Positions 34,812-45,647 are shown, counted from the first letter of the stretch. The stretch: 64,000 bases of DNA from Deltaproteobacteria bacterium (GCA_011526105.1 WYAZ01000171.1:1-64000), one strand, 5' to 3'. Made by a program: numbers and translations. The notes: a model not told the origin generated them from the letters alone.

Positions 34812-34822
34812 GAGAGGCGCGG

Positions 34823-35995
34823 TCACGGCGCCCGACACTCGTATTCGCCGGGTCGGACCTGCGCGCAGAACTCCCCGAAGGGGCAGTTCGGTTGGAGCGG
34901 GTCACAAGGGCGCCCTCCCCCAAAGCCGGCGTCCGGATCCTCGAAGATGGCTTCGCACTGAAAGCGCTGGAAGGCGACCTCGCGACAGACGTAGCCTCGA
35001 GGGCAGTCGTCGGCCTCTGGGATGCAGCTCTGACCGCCGACCCCGCCGTCCCGTCCGGTGGACTCGCAGAGGAAGCGCCCGTCCGAGCTCTGCTGACACT
35101 CGTAGTTCGGCGGGCACGAGCCGGGGACGAAAGGATCACACAACAGATCGCTGGGCGCTCCGAAGCACCGGCTGGTGCGCTGGTCCGGGGTGTCGCCTTC
35201 CTGCATGAGCCGGCACTCGAGGCCCGGCAGGCAGGAGTTGCTGATGGTCGGGTCACAGAGCTGACCGACGGAGCCGCGGTTTCGGCAAACGCAGGTCGGC
35301 GTGCCGAGGTAGACCGGACAAGTACAGCCGAGCTCGGTCTCGCAATGCGCCTCGTACTCCAGGGGCACGCAGGGCGTACCGTCCGCGCCGTCGCTGCAGT
35401 ACCAAGCCGATTGACCGCCCCCGCTGACCGGAACGCAGGTCATGGACGCGGGACAGGGGGCGGATGCGTTCGGATCACAGGGACCACCGGCGGCGGGGGC
35501 GCCCTGACACGCACAGCTCGTGCCCAGCGGTGCGCCGGAGAGGCAGACGCAGCCGTTGGTTGTGATGCAGCTCTGCTCGCGGCGAGAGCAAGGCGTGCCG
35601 AGGCTGCCATCGCTGCAGACGTGCTCGTAGCGATCGTATTTGAGCGCCTCGACGCACACGAGTCCGGAGGAGCAGCTCTCGGGGACCTGCGGGTCACACG
35701 CCCTCGAGAGCCCAGCCGGACTCACGCAGCCACACCGACGAGGGAATGTGTCCGGACACGCGCAGACGAGGCCCGCGCCGCAGACTGGATCACAGACAAA
35801 GGGTCCTGCGTCCGGCTCCGGCCCCAGGTCCGCCGGGGTGGATGCATCGGCGTGGGGCACCGCGGCATCGGGGAGCTGAAAACCACCACCGTCCCCGAGC
35901 TCGGTGGCGGTGGGCTTCTCGGAGCACGAGAGCAGGATGCCGAGGCCGGCGAGAGCCATGGCCCCTCTTCCCATCGCCTTGCGTCGCATCCGCAC
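34823..35995 (-). CDS. Cys-rich surface lipoprotein
   Basis: The 390-residue product has a lipoprotein signal ending LGILLSC and a mature part with more than forty cysteines in irregular repeats such as CDPxxxxSC, CSDGxxGxPC and CVC. Such proteins, usually with an Asp/Ala/Pro linker after the signal as here, are common and lineage-specific in Myxococcota. They are probably disulfide-bonded surface proteins; no catalytic motif is visible. It precedes the DUF2064 gene in the same orientation. Confidence 0.8.
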   Translation of the reverse strand: MRMRRKAMGRGAMALAGLGILLSCSEKPTATELGDGGGFQLPDAAVPHADASTPADLGPEPDAGPFVCDPVCGAGLVCACPDTFPRRCGCVSPAGLSRACDPQVPESCSSGLVCVEALKYDRYEHVCSDGSLGTPCSRREQSCITTNGCVCLSGAPLGTSCACQGAPAAGGPCDPNASAPCPASMTCVPVSGGGQSAWYCSDGADGTPCVPLEYEAHCETELGCTCPVYLGTPTCVCRNRGSVGQLCDPTISNSCLPGLECRLMQEGDTPDQRTSRCFGAPSDLLCDPFVPGSCPPNYECQQSSDGRFLCESTGRDGGVGGQSCIPEADDCPRGYVCREVAFQRFQCEAIFEDPDAGFGGGRPCDPLQPNCPFGEFCAQVRPGEYECRAP

Positions 35996-36052
35996 ACGCT
36001 AGGAGGCTCGGGCCCCGGTTGTAAACCTCCGAGGCGGGGATCGGCGAAGGAA

Positions 36053-37054
36053 TCAGATCACGCGCAGCGCGAGCAGGTCCTGAACATCGAGTAGACCCAC
36101 CGGCTTTCCGGTTCGATCCACGACCGCGACCTGGTCGATGCGAAAGTCCTGAAGGAGACGTATCGCGTCGCTCAGGCGATCGTCGGCGCGCACGGTCTTG
36201 GGAGATCGTCCCATGACCTCTCGGATCTTCGTCGAAAGATCGAGTTGCTCGTTCTCCTCGAGCAAGCGGCGGAGGTCGCCGTCGGTGAAGATGCCGGAGA
36301 GCCGCGACTTGGGACCCACCACCAGGGCGGCACCGGGCCGCCCCGGCGTCCGGCTCATGACGGCGATGACCTCACGGAGGGGCGCCGTGGGCTTGACGAG
36401 CGGCACGCGATCACCGCTGCGCATGGCGTCCTTCACGCGCTTCAGCCGACGACCGAGGCTCCCCCCCGGATGGTTCTGATGGAACTCTTCCTCCGAGAAA
36501 CCACGGAGATGCAGCACCGCGACCGCCAGCGCATCGCCGAATCCGAGCATGACCGTGGTGGACGTGGTGGGGGCGAGTCCGTGGCCGGCCTCTTCGTATC
36601 GTCCCATCTCGAGCACCAGGTCGGACTCCCGCCCCAGGCTGGAGGCACGCGTTCCGGTGACCGCGAGAACAAAAGCCCCCATCCGTTTGACCGGCCCAAG
36701 CAGGCGCACGAGCTCCTCGGTCTCCCCAGAGTGCGAGAATGCGAGGAGGAGATCGTCGGGGGTCATTCGACCCAGGTCCCCGTGAAGCGCATCCGTCGGG
36801 TGCAGGTAGAGGGAGGGGGTGCCGGTCGAGGCGAGCGTGGCCGAGACTTTCTGGGCGATGAAGCCGGCCTTTCCGATGCCCGTGACCACGACCCGCCCCC
36901 GCAGCTTGGTGATCCGACGAGCGGCGCGGACGAAGGTGTCATCCACCGCACCCGCGGATCGATGGAGCGCCTTGGCGCCCTCCTCGAACACCTGACGGGC
37001 ACGCAAGCGAAGTGCGGCGTTCTGCAGCTTCCCGTTCTTTGCGCGCACGGCCAT
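36053..37054 (-). CDS. kdsD: D-arabinose 5-phosphate isomerase (KpsF/GutQ family)
   Basis: This enzyme interconverts ribulose 5-phosphate and arabinose 5-phosphate, the first step toward Kdo of lipopolysaccharide. The 333-residue product has an SIS domain (about 45-175: VVVTGIGKAGFIAQK, ASTGTPSLYLHPTDALHGDLG, AFSHSGETEE) and two CBS domains (about 210-265 and 275-330: FTDGDLRR, VVDRTGKPVGLLDVQDLL). The HPGGSLGRRL motif joining them is typical. It starts two bases after the outer-membrane protein gene, consistent with an envelope operon. Confidence 0.93.
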   Translation of the reverse strand: MAVRAKNGKLQNAALRLRARQVFEEGAKALHRSAGAVDDTFVRAARRITKLRGRVVVTGIGKAGFIAQKVSATLASTGTPSLYLHPTDALHGDLGRMTPDDLLLAFSHSGETEELVRLLGPVKRMGAFVLAVTGTRASSLGRESDLVLEMGRYEEAGHGLAPTTSTTVMLGFGDALAVAVLHLRGFSEEEFHQNHPGGSLGRRLKRVKDAMRSGDRVPLVKPTAPLREVIAVMSRTPGRPGAALVVGPKSRLSGIFTDGDLRRLLEENEQLDLSTKIREVMGRSPKTVRADDRLSDAIRLLQDFRIDQVAVVDRTGKPVGLLDVQDLLALRVI

Positions 37055-37056
37055 CG

Positions 37057-38352
37057 TTAGAACCTGAACCGAGGCCCGAGGGTGAGCTTTAGATCTTCGA
37101 AGTCGGCCGAGGCATCAACGAGAGGCGGGTCGTCCGCGAAGGCGACTCGGCTCGCAACGCCCGAGAACGAAACGGCGCTGTATTGATATCGAAGCTGCAG
37201 CTCGAGCGCGAGCCACGAGCGCAAGCTCCACTCGGCCCCGCCGCCGATCACCACCCCCACGCCCGAGCCCGCGTCCCCGGACGCTGCAGGTGTCTCCGCA
37301 TAGCTGGCGATGAGGCGGAAGCGCGCCTCGAGCGCGAGCTGAAGATCTGGTGTGAGTTCGTATCGCGCCTCGAAGCCCAGCTCGGGCACCAGCGCTCGGG
37401 CGGACAAGACGACATCAAAGGCCGTCACGGCCGGGGTGCCGTCGTCCGCGAGGACCGTCGCGGTCTGGGGATCCACGCCGAGGCTCTCGACGCGCAAGCC
37501 GAGCACGGGCGCAAGAGTGAAGCTCCCCGCGAGCTCGAAGACCCAGCCGGCCCGAAACCCGAGGCCCAGGAACGCGCCCGAGGCGACCTCCGGAGTCAGC
37601 GGCGGATCGGTCGAGAGAAGAAAGCCCACCGGAGCGATGTCGCCTTGCAGCAAGAACCACAGAGGTATTCCGCTCAGGCGAACCCGGACGATCGGTGAGA
37701 TCAAGAACAGCGGGCTCGTCCCATACGCGAGCGCAGTGGGGCCCTCAGCAACGGACAAGGTGTATCGGGAGAGCATCTGAGTGCCGAGGCCCACGCCCAG
37801 TTCCACCGACCACCTCGAGGTCTCGGACTCCGCCTCAGCCGCGACGCGGAGTCCAGGCGCCTCGACCTCTACATCTTCAACTTCCTCCGGGGGCACTTCG
37901 GGAGGCTCTCCTTCGCGCGTCGTTTCTTCGGGCGATGCCGACGCCTCGGCCTCCTCCTCGCCCGCCTCGGTCGCGGCGGACGTTCGATCGAGCAGTCGGT
38001 CGAGGAGCACCGCGAGGGTCGAACTCACGCCACGACGCGGGTGGTAGGTGGCGGAGCGCCGAGCGACGGGCGTCGGCTCTCCCGGCCTCGACAGCGACAG
38101 CTGCGCGACGTACACCCTGCCCCGTTTCTCGATATCGACCGAGAGCACGTGCTCCCCTGGTCGTGGATCACCAAGGTGCGCTTCGTCGCCGCGCGCCTCG
38201 AATCGATCGAGTATCGCTCGCTCCACTTCGCGCGGGGCGGCGCCCTTCGGTCCTCGGACGGGCGCCAAGGCGAAGGACCCGGCTTCGGCCACGCTCGAAA
38301 GCGCCACCTGAGCCGCGCCAAAGAGCAGCAGAGTGAGCACAGAAGCTCGCAC
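37057..38352 (-). CDS. Predicted outer-membrane beta-barrel protein
   Basis: This 431-residue protein has a signal peptide (ASVLTLLLFGAAQVALSSVAEAG), a domain of about 110 residues (roughly 25-130), an acidic Glu/Pro linker (about 130-165), and a C-terminal half with alternating hydrophobic strands that ends in FRF, the usual terminal aromatic for barrel assembly. No family is recognised. It starts at GTG, four bases from the end of the RNase E/G gene, and runs directly into kdsD. Confidence 0.72.
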   Translation of the reverse strand: MRASVLTLLLFGAAQVALSSVAEAGSFALAPVRGPKGAAPREVERAILDRFEARGDEAHLGDPRPGEHVLSVDIEKRGRVYVAQLSLSRPGEPTPVARRSATYHPRRGVSSTLAVLLDRLLDRTSAATEAGEEEAEASASPEETTREGEPPEVPPEEVEDVEVEAPGLRVAAEAESETSRWSVELGVGLGTQMLSRYTLSVAEGPTALAYGTSPLFLISPIVRVRLSGIPLWFLLQGDIAPVGFLLSTDPPLTPEVASGAFLGLGFRAGWVFELAGSFTLAPVLGLRVESLGVDPQTATVLADDGTPAVTAFDVVLSARALVPELGFEARYELTPDLQLALEARFRLIASYAETPAASGDAGSGVGVVIGGGAEWSLRSWLALELQLRYQYSAVSFSGVASRVAFADDPPLVDASADFEDLKLTLGPRFRF

Positions 38353-38358
38353 GGCGCC

Positions 38359-40602
38359 TCAGCCCTCGTCTTGGTCCCGCGCCGCGCTCTTTCCGTTGCC
38401 GAGCAGTCGCTTCAAGAAGCCGCCGCCGGCGGCGGGTGCGGTGGGCTCGTCCGCCTCGGAATCACCGGGTACGGCTTCCTCGCCATCGGCGAAGAACGCC
38501 TCCTCGGTCGCAGGAGGCTCCGACTTCTTGCTCCGGCTGCGCGAGCTGGTTCGGGCCCGCGTGCGTCCCTTCCTGGGTGGCTTCGACGGGCGATCCGATG
38601 ACGTCTCTGCCTCCTCGGCCTGAGCCTCGACCTCAGGTCCGTTGTCGAGGCCCTGCATGTCCGGCGGGCTCGACGGCCGAGCCTCCTCGATCATGTCTTC
38701 GGCGACCTCGACCGGCGGCACGCTGAAGGCGCTGGTCCAAGACTCGGAGCTGGGGGGACGTTCGCTCGGCGGTGGCGGATCCGGCGGAAGTGCGGTCCGC
38801 GCGGCACCGTCTTCGCCGTCCTTGACGGGGCCTCGGCCGGCGCGCGCTTTCCGTCGCTCCTCCGCGTCACGTTTGATCTTCTCGAGCAGCTCCTTGGGCG
38901 GGCGGCCGGTGAAGGTCACGCCGCCCTCGGTGGGAGGCTCGGGGGCGGGTCCACGATCGGCCGCCGGCGGTGCCGCGCGCGGCGGTCTGGGCCCACGTCT
39001 CTCGCCGTCCTCTCGACCGCGACCGTCCTCTCGGCTGCGGCCGCCTCGGGGCTTCTTCTTTTTGCGCTCGGAGAGCTTCTTGCGCTTCTCTCGGGGCGGC
39101 AGCTTGTCGGTCATCTCTTGAAGGAGCTCGCCCTTGGACAGGAACTTCACCTCGTCGGTGGCCCGATCGAGCTCGAGCTTCACCACGACCAGGATTCGGC
39201 ATCGATACTGCCTCTCCAAGCCGAGCAGCTCGCTGCGCTTGTAGTTGAGCAGGTACTCCGCCGTCATCTTGTGGGTGGAGACACGGACCTCCTCGACCTC
39301 ACCTTGCGCCAGCCGAGCTTCGATGCGCTTGAGCAGCGACAACGAGTGCGACTCGGGCGAGCGCAACCAACCGGTGCCGCCGCAAGCCGGGCAACGATGG
39401 CGCGTGGTCTTCTTGATTCCACCGCGGATCCGCTGCCTCGTCAGGATGCAGAGGCCGTTGGAGAGAATGCGAGAGACCTTCAGGCGCGCTTTGTCGTAGG
39501 CCGCCGCGTCTTTCAACGCCTCCTCGACCTCGCGATTGTGCTTCGACATCTCCATGTCGATGAAGTCGATGACGACGATACCTCCGTGGTCGCGAAGCCG
39601 AAGCTGCTGCGCGATGACGTGTGCTGCCTCGAGGTTGGTCTTGAAGACCGTGTCTTCGTGATCACGCTCCGAAGTCATCTTCCCGGAGTTGACGTCGATG
39701 GCGGTCATCGCCTCGGTCTCGTCGATGACGATGGAACCGCCACTCGGAAGCGGAACGATGCGCTGAAACGTCGCCTCGACCTGCTCTTCCACGTGGTAGA
39801 ACGTGAAGATCGGGATGGGGTTGATGTGGTGCTTGATGCGGTCCACATACTGCGGCATCAGCTCTTCGAAGTAGGCCTTGGTGGCCTCATACTCCTCGCG
39901 GCTGTCGATGAGCACCTCTTCGATCTCCTCGGTGAAGAGCTCGCGGAGCGTGCGCACGATCAGATCGGGCTCTGAGTGCAGGATGGACGGCGCTCGTGCG
40001 ATCTTGGCGGTGCGCTCGATCGTCTGGTGGATCTCGGCCAGGCGATCGATGTCCTTTTGGATGGCTTCTTTGGACTGATCGAGGCCCGCAGTGCGGACGA
40101 TGAAACCGCAGTCCTCCGGGATGGTGAGCTGCTCGGCGATCGCCTTGACCTGCTTGCGGCTCGAGCCGTCTTCGACCTTGCGCGAGATCCCGCGCGCATC
40201 GCTGCCCGGCATCAGGACCGTGAAGCGACCCGGAATGGACAGATAGGTGGTGAGGGCCGCGCCCTTTTCACCCACCGGGTCCTTCGCGGCCTGTACGATG
40301 ATCTCCTGGCCCCGCTTCAGGACGTCGGTGATCCGAGGGGGCTCCTTCTTGTCCCACTTCTTGCCGTAGAGGGACGGCGCCACTTCGTCGAAGGGCAAGA
40401 AGCCCTGCTTGTGGTCGCCAAAGTTGATGAAGGCCGCTGCGAGCGAGGCCTCTACGTTGTGGACAACACCTTTATAGATGTTACCCTTTATGGAGCTACC
40501 TTCAGTTGATTCGATATCGAGGTCGACGAGCTCGCCGTCCTCCACGACCGCTATCCGGAGTTCTTCCGGTACGGTCGCATTGATTAACATGCGTACGGTC
40601 AT
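38359..40602 (-). CDS. rng: Ribonuclease E/G with long C-terminal tail
   Basis: This endoribonuclease processes rRNA and mRNA. The 747-residue product keeps the Escherichia coli RNase E numbering: catalytic Asp303 (AIDVNSG) and Asp346 (IDFIDME), and the zinc-link CPAC at 404-407. An S1 domain covers about 35-125. After about residue 520 there is a roughly 230-residue disordered tail rich in Arg, Pro and Glu ending in a GGGFLKRLLG helix, like the scaffold half of RNase E rather than compact RNase G. A second gene copy is not in the window. It is followed by the barrel gene and kdsD. Confidence 0.92.
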   Translation of the reverse strand: MTVRMLINATVPEELRIAVVEDGELVDLDIESTEGSSIKGNIYKGVVHNVEASLAAAFINFGDHKQGFLPFDEVAPSLYGKKWDKKEPPRITDVLKRGQEIIVQAAKDPVGEKGAALTTYLSIPGRFTVLMPGSDARGISRKVEDGSSRKQVKAIAEQLTIPEDCGFIVRTAGLDQSKEAIQKDIDRLAEIHQTIERTAKIARAPSILHSEPDLIVRTLRELFTEEIEEVLIDSREEYEATKAYFEELMPQYVDRIKHHINPIPIFTFYHVEEQVEATFQRIVPLPSGGSIVIDETEAMTAIDVNSGKMTSERDHEDTVFKTNLEAAHVIAQQLRLRDHGGIVVIDFIDMEMSKHNREVEEALKDAAAYDKARLKVSRILSNGLCILTRQRIRGGIKKTTRHRCPACGGTGWLRSPESHSLSLLKRIEARLAQGEVEEVRVSTHKMTAEYLLNYKRSELLGLERQYRCRILVVVKLELDRATDEVKFLSKGELLQEMTDKLPPREKRKKLSERKKKKPRGGRSREDGRGREDGERRGPRPPRAAPPAADRGPAPEPPTEGGVTFTGRPPKELLEKIKRDAEERRKARAGRGPVKDGEDGAARTALPPDPPPPSERPPSSESWTSAFSVPPVEVAEDMIEEARPSSPPDMQGLDNGPEVEAQAEEAETSSDRPSKPPRKGRTRARTSSRSRSKKSEPPATEEAFFADGEEAVPGDSEADEPTAPAAGGGFLKRLLGNGKSAARDQDEG

Positions 40603-42368
<1,766 letters not shown>

Positions 42369-42469
42369 CGGCAGGCCCTGCGTCCCATCTTCGAAACAGG
42401 TGGCCTCACCGTCGACCGCAGAGCTGGCGGCTCTACTTCCAGCATCGAAGACAAGAGGAGCGAACGGGA

Positions 42470-42495
42470 CCGTGGTGGATGGCCGGGCACCACGG
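42470..42495. terminator. Possible hairpin between convergent guaB and methyltransferase genes
   Basis: CCGTGGTG (42470-42477) and CACCACGG (42488-42495) form a perfect 8-bp stem with a 10-base loop. There is no T-tract on either side, so this is only a weak terminator candidate. The rest of the 177-base spacer is featureless. Confidence 0.3.
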
Positions 42496-42545
42496 CCCAC
42501 CGGCGGCGTTCTGCCCTCCAGGAAGACCGAAAGAGCTGACCCGGT

Positions 42546-43178
42546 TCACTTGCGCCAAACCGTCGCGAGCCACGGTTGCTCGGCACGCGGCTTTCCATCG
42601 GGACGATAGTAGTGAGCGATCTCGCTGAACCCAGCACTCGTGACCAGCGTGTGCCAGCGCTCCCGCGAGTGGTGGCTACCATAACGCTCGCCATGGAAGC
42701 CTTCGCTGTCTTCACCGCGAGGATTCGACGAAAAGAGCACGCCGCGTGGGCGCAGACACGCATGGAGCTGACCGAGCACTCGCGGCAATTCCTGGGTAGG
42801 CACGTGGAACAAGGATGCGTTCGCGAAGACGCCGTGAAAATGACCGTCGGGCAGGGACAGCTCGAGGAAGTTCTGCTGCAGTACCTCGCAGCCCGTCGCT
42901 GCTCTCGCCATCTCCACGAAACTCGGACACGCATCGAGTCCGACCGGCCGATGTCCTTGGCTCCTGAAGAACGCCAGGTCTCGGCCGGGGCCACAGCCGA
43001 AGTCGAGCAGGACGAACGGGGGCGCCTCTTCGATCGCGGCGAGCAATGCGCTCGTGTTCTGGGATACGTCGTGATCCCGTGTCCCTTTCTCGAAGGTGCG
43101 CGCCGACCTTTCGTAGTGGCCGACCGTCCGAACACTCAGCGCGTGCAGCTCGTCGGCGGATAGTGACCTGGTCATCAC
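42546..43178 (-). CDS. Class I SAM-dependent methyltransferase
   Basis: The 210-residue product has the Rossmann methyltransferase motif I VLLDFGCGPGRDL near residue 56, followed by GLDACPSFVEMA and a motif-IV region FHGVFANASLFHVP, then LRPRGVLFSSNP. It resembles UbiE/ArsM-type small-molecule methyltransferases, but the substrate cannot be deduced. It starts 127 bases downstream of the end of the neighbouring orphan gene, and hairpins lie between them. Confidence 0.83.
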   Translation of the reverse strand: MMTRSLSADELHALSVRTVGHYERSARTFEKGTRDHDVSQNTSALLAAIEEAPPFVLLDFGCGPGRDLAFFRSQGHRPVGLDACPSFVEMARAATGCEVLQQNFLELSLPDGHFHGVFANASLFHVPTQELPRVLGQLHACLRPRGVLFSSNPRGEDSEGFHGERYGSHHSRERWHTLVTSAGFSEIAHYYRPDGKPRAEQPWLATVWRK

Positions 43179-43233
43179 CCCTCATTGTACGCCAGCGGCT
43201 CGCTTCCTCCTCCGGCTTCGGTGAGCAACCCAG

Positions 43234-43285
43234 CTCGGCCCAACGGCCGAGAAGGGAACGTCGAGCCCCCCTCGAAGCAGGGGGC
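43234..43285 (-). terminator. Paired hairpins downstream of the orphan gene at 43306
   Basis: Two stems lie in the spacer: CTCGGCC/GGCCGAG (43234-43240 and 43245-43251, 4-base loop) and GCCCCC/GGGGGC (43265-43270 and 43280-43285). Neither is followed by a T-tract; they may stop or stabilise the minus-strand transcript. Confidence 0.35.
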
Positions 43286-43305
43286 CGTGCGCCTCGGACG
43301 GGACA

Positions 43306-43773
43306 CTAGAGCGGTCTGATCGAACTCCATCGAGAGAACTCCATGGCGGACTCCTTCCACCTGGGGTGGTCGCTCAACTCTCGCGCCCAGCGCGCGATTA
43401 CCCGTTCGTACAACCCGGTCAGCGTCTCGAGCGGCGAGCCCGTCTCGAGCAGAATGGGCGTCTCGGGGTGGACGTGTTCGCGGGGGTCCTCCTCCGGTAT
43501 CTCGGTTCCGACGATGACCACCGCATCGGCGCCCTCGAGGAGGGACGTCGTCCGAATGCCTGCGAACAGATGAAAGCGTGGAGTCAGATGGGTCAGCTGC
43601 TTGGGCTGGAGCACGAAAACCCAGCCGTTCGACTTCTGCTCAGCTCGGACCTGCGCCGCGGGTGGACTTCCAAAGAACCCCTCCATCGCGGACTCGACGC
43701 CCTGCTGGCCCAGGCCGTCCGCCCAGTAGGCGACCTTTGCGTTGATGAACCCATCAGGACCTTGGATGAACAT
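43306..43773 (-). CDS. Orphan protein of unknown function
   Basis: I do not recognise this protein. From ATG 43773 it is 155 residues: a GFINAKVAYWADGLG opening, a hydrophobic GWVFVLQPKQLTHLTP strand region, ADAVVIVGTEIPEEDP, and a Trp-rich C-terminus (ARWARELSDHPRWKE). It is soluble, with no signal peptide. The frame stays open to 44247 but the extra part is Arg/Ser/Pro-rich and not protein-like. It is divergent from the LRAT-like gene 321 bases away, so the two may form one accessory unit. Confidence 0.6.
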   Translation of the reverse strand: MFIQGPDGFINAKVAYWADGLGQQGVESAMEGFFGSPPAAQVRAEQKSNGWVFVLQPKQLTHLTPRFHLFAGIRTTSLLEGADAVVIVGTEIPEEDPREHVHPETPILLETGSPLETLTGLYERVIARWARELSDHPRWKESAMEFSRWSSIRPL

Positions 43774-44094
43774 CTCGCGACTTCGACTGTCTTTCTGCGG
43801 TCCTGGGTCAGGCTCGTCCCGCTCAGGACTTGTACGGCTTCGTTGGGGCTTTCTGCCCCGAGTCCTCGCGGCGACAGCCCAAAGAAACCCTCCGGTGATC
43901 GAACTGGGGTTCGGAGTGCCAGGCGGCAGACGGTGGAAGGCCGTCGCCCGGCTCGGTCCGCCGGAGTGCACAGTGTCCTCACCAGGCGGGCACGTGAGTC
44001 CCCAGGAGCCCAAGGATGACGCTCGAAGTAGACTCTCCGGACTTGATTCCAAGGACTGGCGCAGTGGCACGTCTCCTGCTTTCTCGTTGTCCAA
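43774..44094. other. Divergent spacer between orphan gene and LRAT-like gene
   Basis: These 321 bases have open frames on both strands, but their translations are low-quality (Arg/Ser/Pro-rich) and I find no recognised family. The stretch should contain two divergent promoters; no clear boxes or repeats are visible. Confidence 0.4.
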
Positions 44095-44661
44095 ATGGCA
44101 AGAGGAGTGAGCACCAAACCTCCCAGCGGGGCTCCCCTGACGACGCCCGGTCGCGCCGTCCTCGTGGGCGAGCCGACCGTGATCTCTCCAGGGGATCATC
44201 TCACGACCCCGAGCAAGCTGCCGATCGGAGGTACCGTGGAGCACCACGGAGTTGCGGTCGTCGACCCCACGACGGGAGCGCTGCGGGTCGTCGCATCAAC
44301 CGGTCGGCATCCGCGTGGGGTGCGGGAATTCGGCCTAAAGGAGTTCGATCACGAGGGCGCAGGGGTCACGGTGGTGAACGACCGTACGCTTCCTCGCCGC
44401 AGCGCGGTGAAGACCTCCCTTCGGAGCCGCGGACAGAAGCGGTACCGCCTCTTCAAAGACAACTGCGAGCACTTCGCAACCGAGGCGGTCACTGGGCGCG
44501 CGACCTGCGCGCAGATCGCGCGTGATTGGCCGTTGTTCACGCGCTGGCCCATAGGGCCTGTCCTCGCGCTCATGGTCTCGACCGGGGTCTGGGTCCTCGG
44601 AACGATCGAAGGGCGCCGCGCACATCGAGGAGCGCCGCTGACGCCTCCGTCAGAGGAGTGA
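44095..44661 (+). CDS. LRAT-like (NlpC/P60-superfamily) protein with C-terminal membrane anchor
   Basis: This 188-residue protein has the circularly permuted NlpC/P60 arrangement of LRAT and PLAAT enzymes, lipid acyltransferases/phospholipases that use a His and a Cys: VEHHGVAVVDP near 48-58 (His50/51) and KDNCEHFATEAVTG near 121-134 (Cys124). A hydrophobic segment (about 152-170) follows near the C-terminus, the same topology as animal PLAAT proteins. The position of the usual second His, after the VV strand, is Ala67. Activity on lipids is inference. No ribosome-binding site is obvious before ATG 44095. Confidence 0.72.
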   Translation: MARGVSTKPPSGAPLTTPGRAVLVGEPTVISPGDHLTTPSKLPIGGTVEHHGVAVVDPTTGALRVVASTGRHPRGVREFGLKEFDHEGAGVTVVNDRTLPRRSAVKTSLRSRGQKRYRLFKDNCEHFATEAVTGRATCAQIARDWPLFTRWPIGPVLALMVSTGVWVLGTIEGRRAHRGAPLTPPSEE

Positions 44662-44770
44662 CATCGCGTGGGGTTGGATTTGGACCCGAAGGCGAGCGCT
44701 GGGCTTCGTTTCTACGTCCGGCGATCCGAGCGCCCAACCGTGAGCGCGGTTTTCTCCTGGGACTGCGCTG

Positions 44771-45445
44771 CTACTCGACCGCGAGGGTCACCGAGCGCCT
44801 GAGCCCGCTGGTCACGTAGGCCACGCCCTCGACCAGCGCCACCGTCTTGGCGCAATGGACTTCGATCGAGTAGCTCCCGGCGACCGTGAAGACGGTGCCG
44901 GGTATGGTGATCACGCCGTTGTCGGCAGAGGGGTCCGAACGGTAGCTGGCCGGGCGAACTTCGAGTTCGCAGTTCGCGCCTGGCGTACCGGCCCAGGTCA
45001 CGTTGACCGCGGTCTGAATGGCCGAGGTGCTGGGCGCAGACACGTCGAACCAGGGCATGGGGTCGACGACGGTGCCTTCGGCGCTCTCAGAGCCAATCGA
45101 GACCTGGAGTTCGAACGGGCCGCCGTGAGGCAGGGTCGTATTCGCCAGGGCAAAGTGGATGCCATTGGGTCTGGTCAGCGGGAGTACCTCGGTCCCTTTC
45201 GTGAGCGTGCCGCTGGCCTCGCCCTCGAGTGCCGTCGCTGGATCCTCGCGGTTGTTGAGCTTGACGAGCGCCGAAAAGCTGGCCGCTTCCGCCGTGTCAT
45301 CGGGGCTGCCTCCCCAGAGCAAGTTGAGTTGCAGCTTGGCGCCCGAGGAGACCGAGAAGTCGCCCGTCGAATCCGCCCCACAGGCCCAACCGGCCGGAGC
45401 CAAGGCGAGGGTCAGGAGGGCGAGGCGGGAGCGCAGGGCCATCAT
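44771..45445 (-). CDS. Lipoprotein of unknown function
   Basis: The 224-residue product starts with a lipoprotein signal (LALLTLALAPAGWAC) and has a beta-rich mature domain with a single-domain immunoglobulin-like look (VSIGSESAEGTVVDP, VNVTWAGTPGANCELEV, GSYSIEVHC), two cysteines probably bonded, and no recognised family. It is convergent with the LRAT-like gene and lies 202 bases downstream of the phosphonate operon end. Confidence 0.7.
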   Translation of the reverse strand: MMALRSRLALLTLALAPAGWACGADSTGDFSVSSGAKLQLNLLWGGSPDDTAEAASFSALVKLNNREDPATALEGEASGTLTKGTEVLPLTRPNGIHFALANTTLPHGGPFELQVSIGSESAEGTVVDPMPWFDVSAPSTSAIQTAVNVTWAGTPGANCELEVRPASYRSDPSADNGVITIPGTVFTVAGSYSIEVHCAKTVALVEGVAYVTSGLRRSVTLAVE

Positions 45446-45630
45446 GAATGCGTCTTAGCGGGAATGTTGCGAGCCGACAACCACCCGACCGGGCGCTCTC
45501 CGGCGGTTCACTCAGGGAGCATGATCCGCCCTCGAATCGCGACGGATGAGCTCTGGGCAATCACGACCCCGAACACCGAGCCTCCGGCTGCCTCGCCGAA
45601 AAGCGCTCGTGTGGCTTGCAACAGGCCGGC

Positions 45631-45645
45631 CCTCGGGATCCGAGG
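45631..45645 (-). terminator. Compact hairpin just after the phosphonate operon
   Basis: CCTCGG-GAT-CCGAGG forms a perfect 6-bp stem starting two bases beyond the last stop codon of the operon (45648-45650). There is no T-tract downstream, so it may be a stability element rather than a true intrinsic terminator. Confidence 0.4.
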
Positions 45646-45647
45646 AC

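Noticed and set aside
43774-44247. N-terminal extension of the orphan gene at 43306
   Set aside because: The extra 158 residues are Arg/Ser/Pro-rich shadow sequence without protein-like features.
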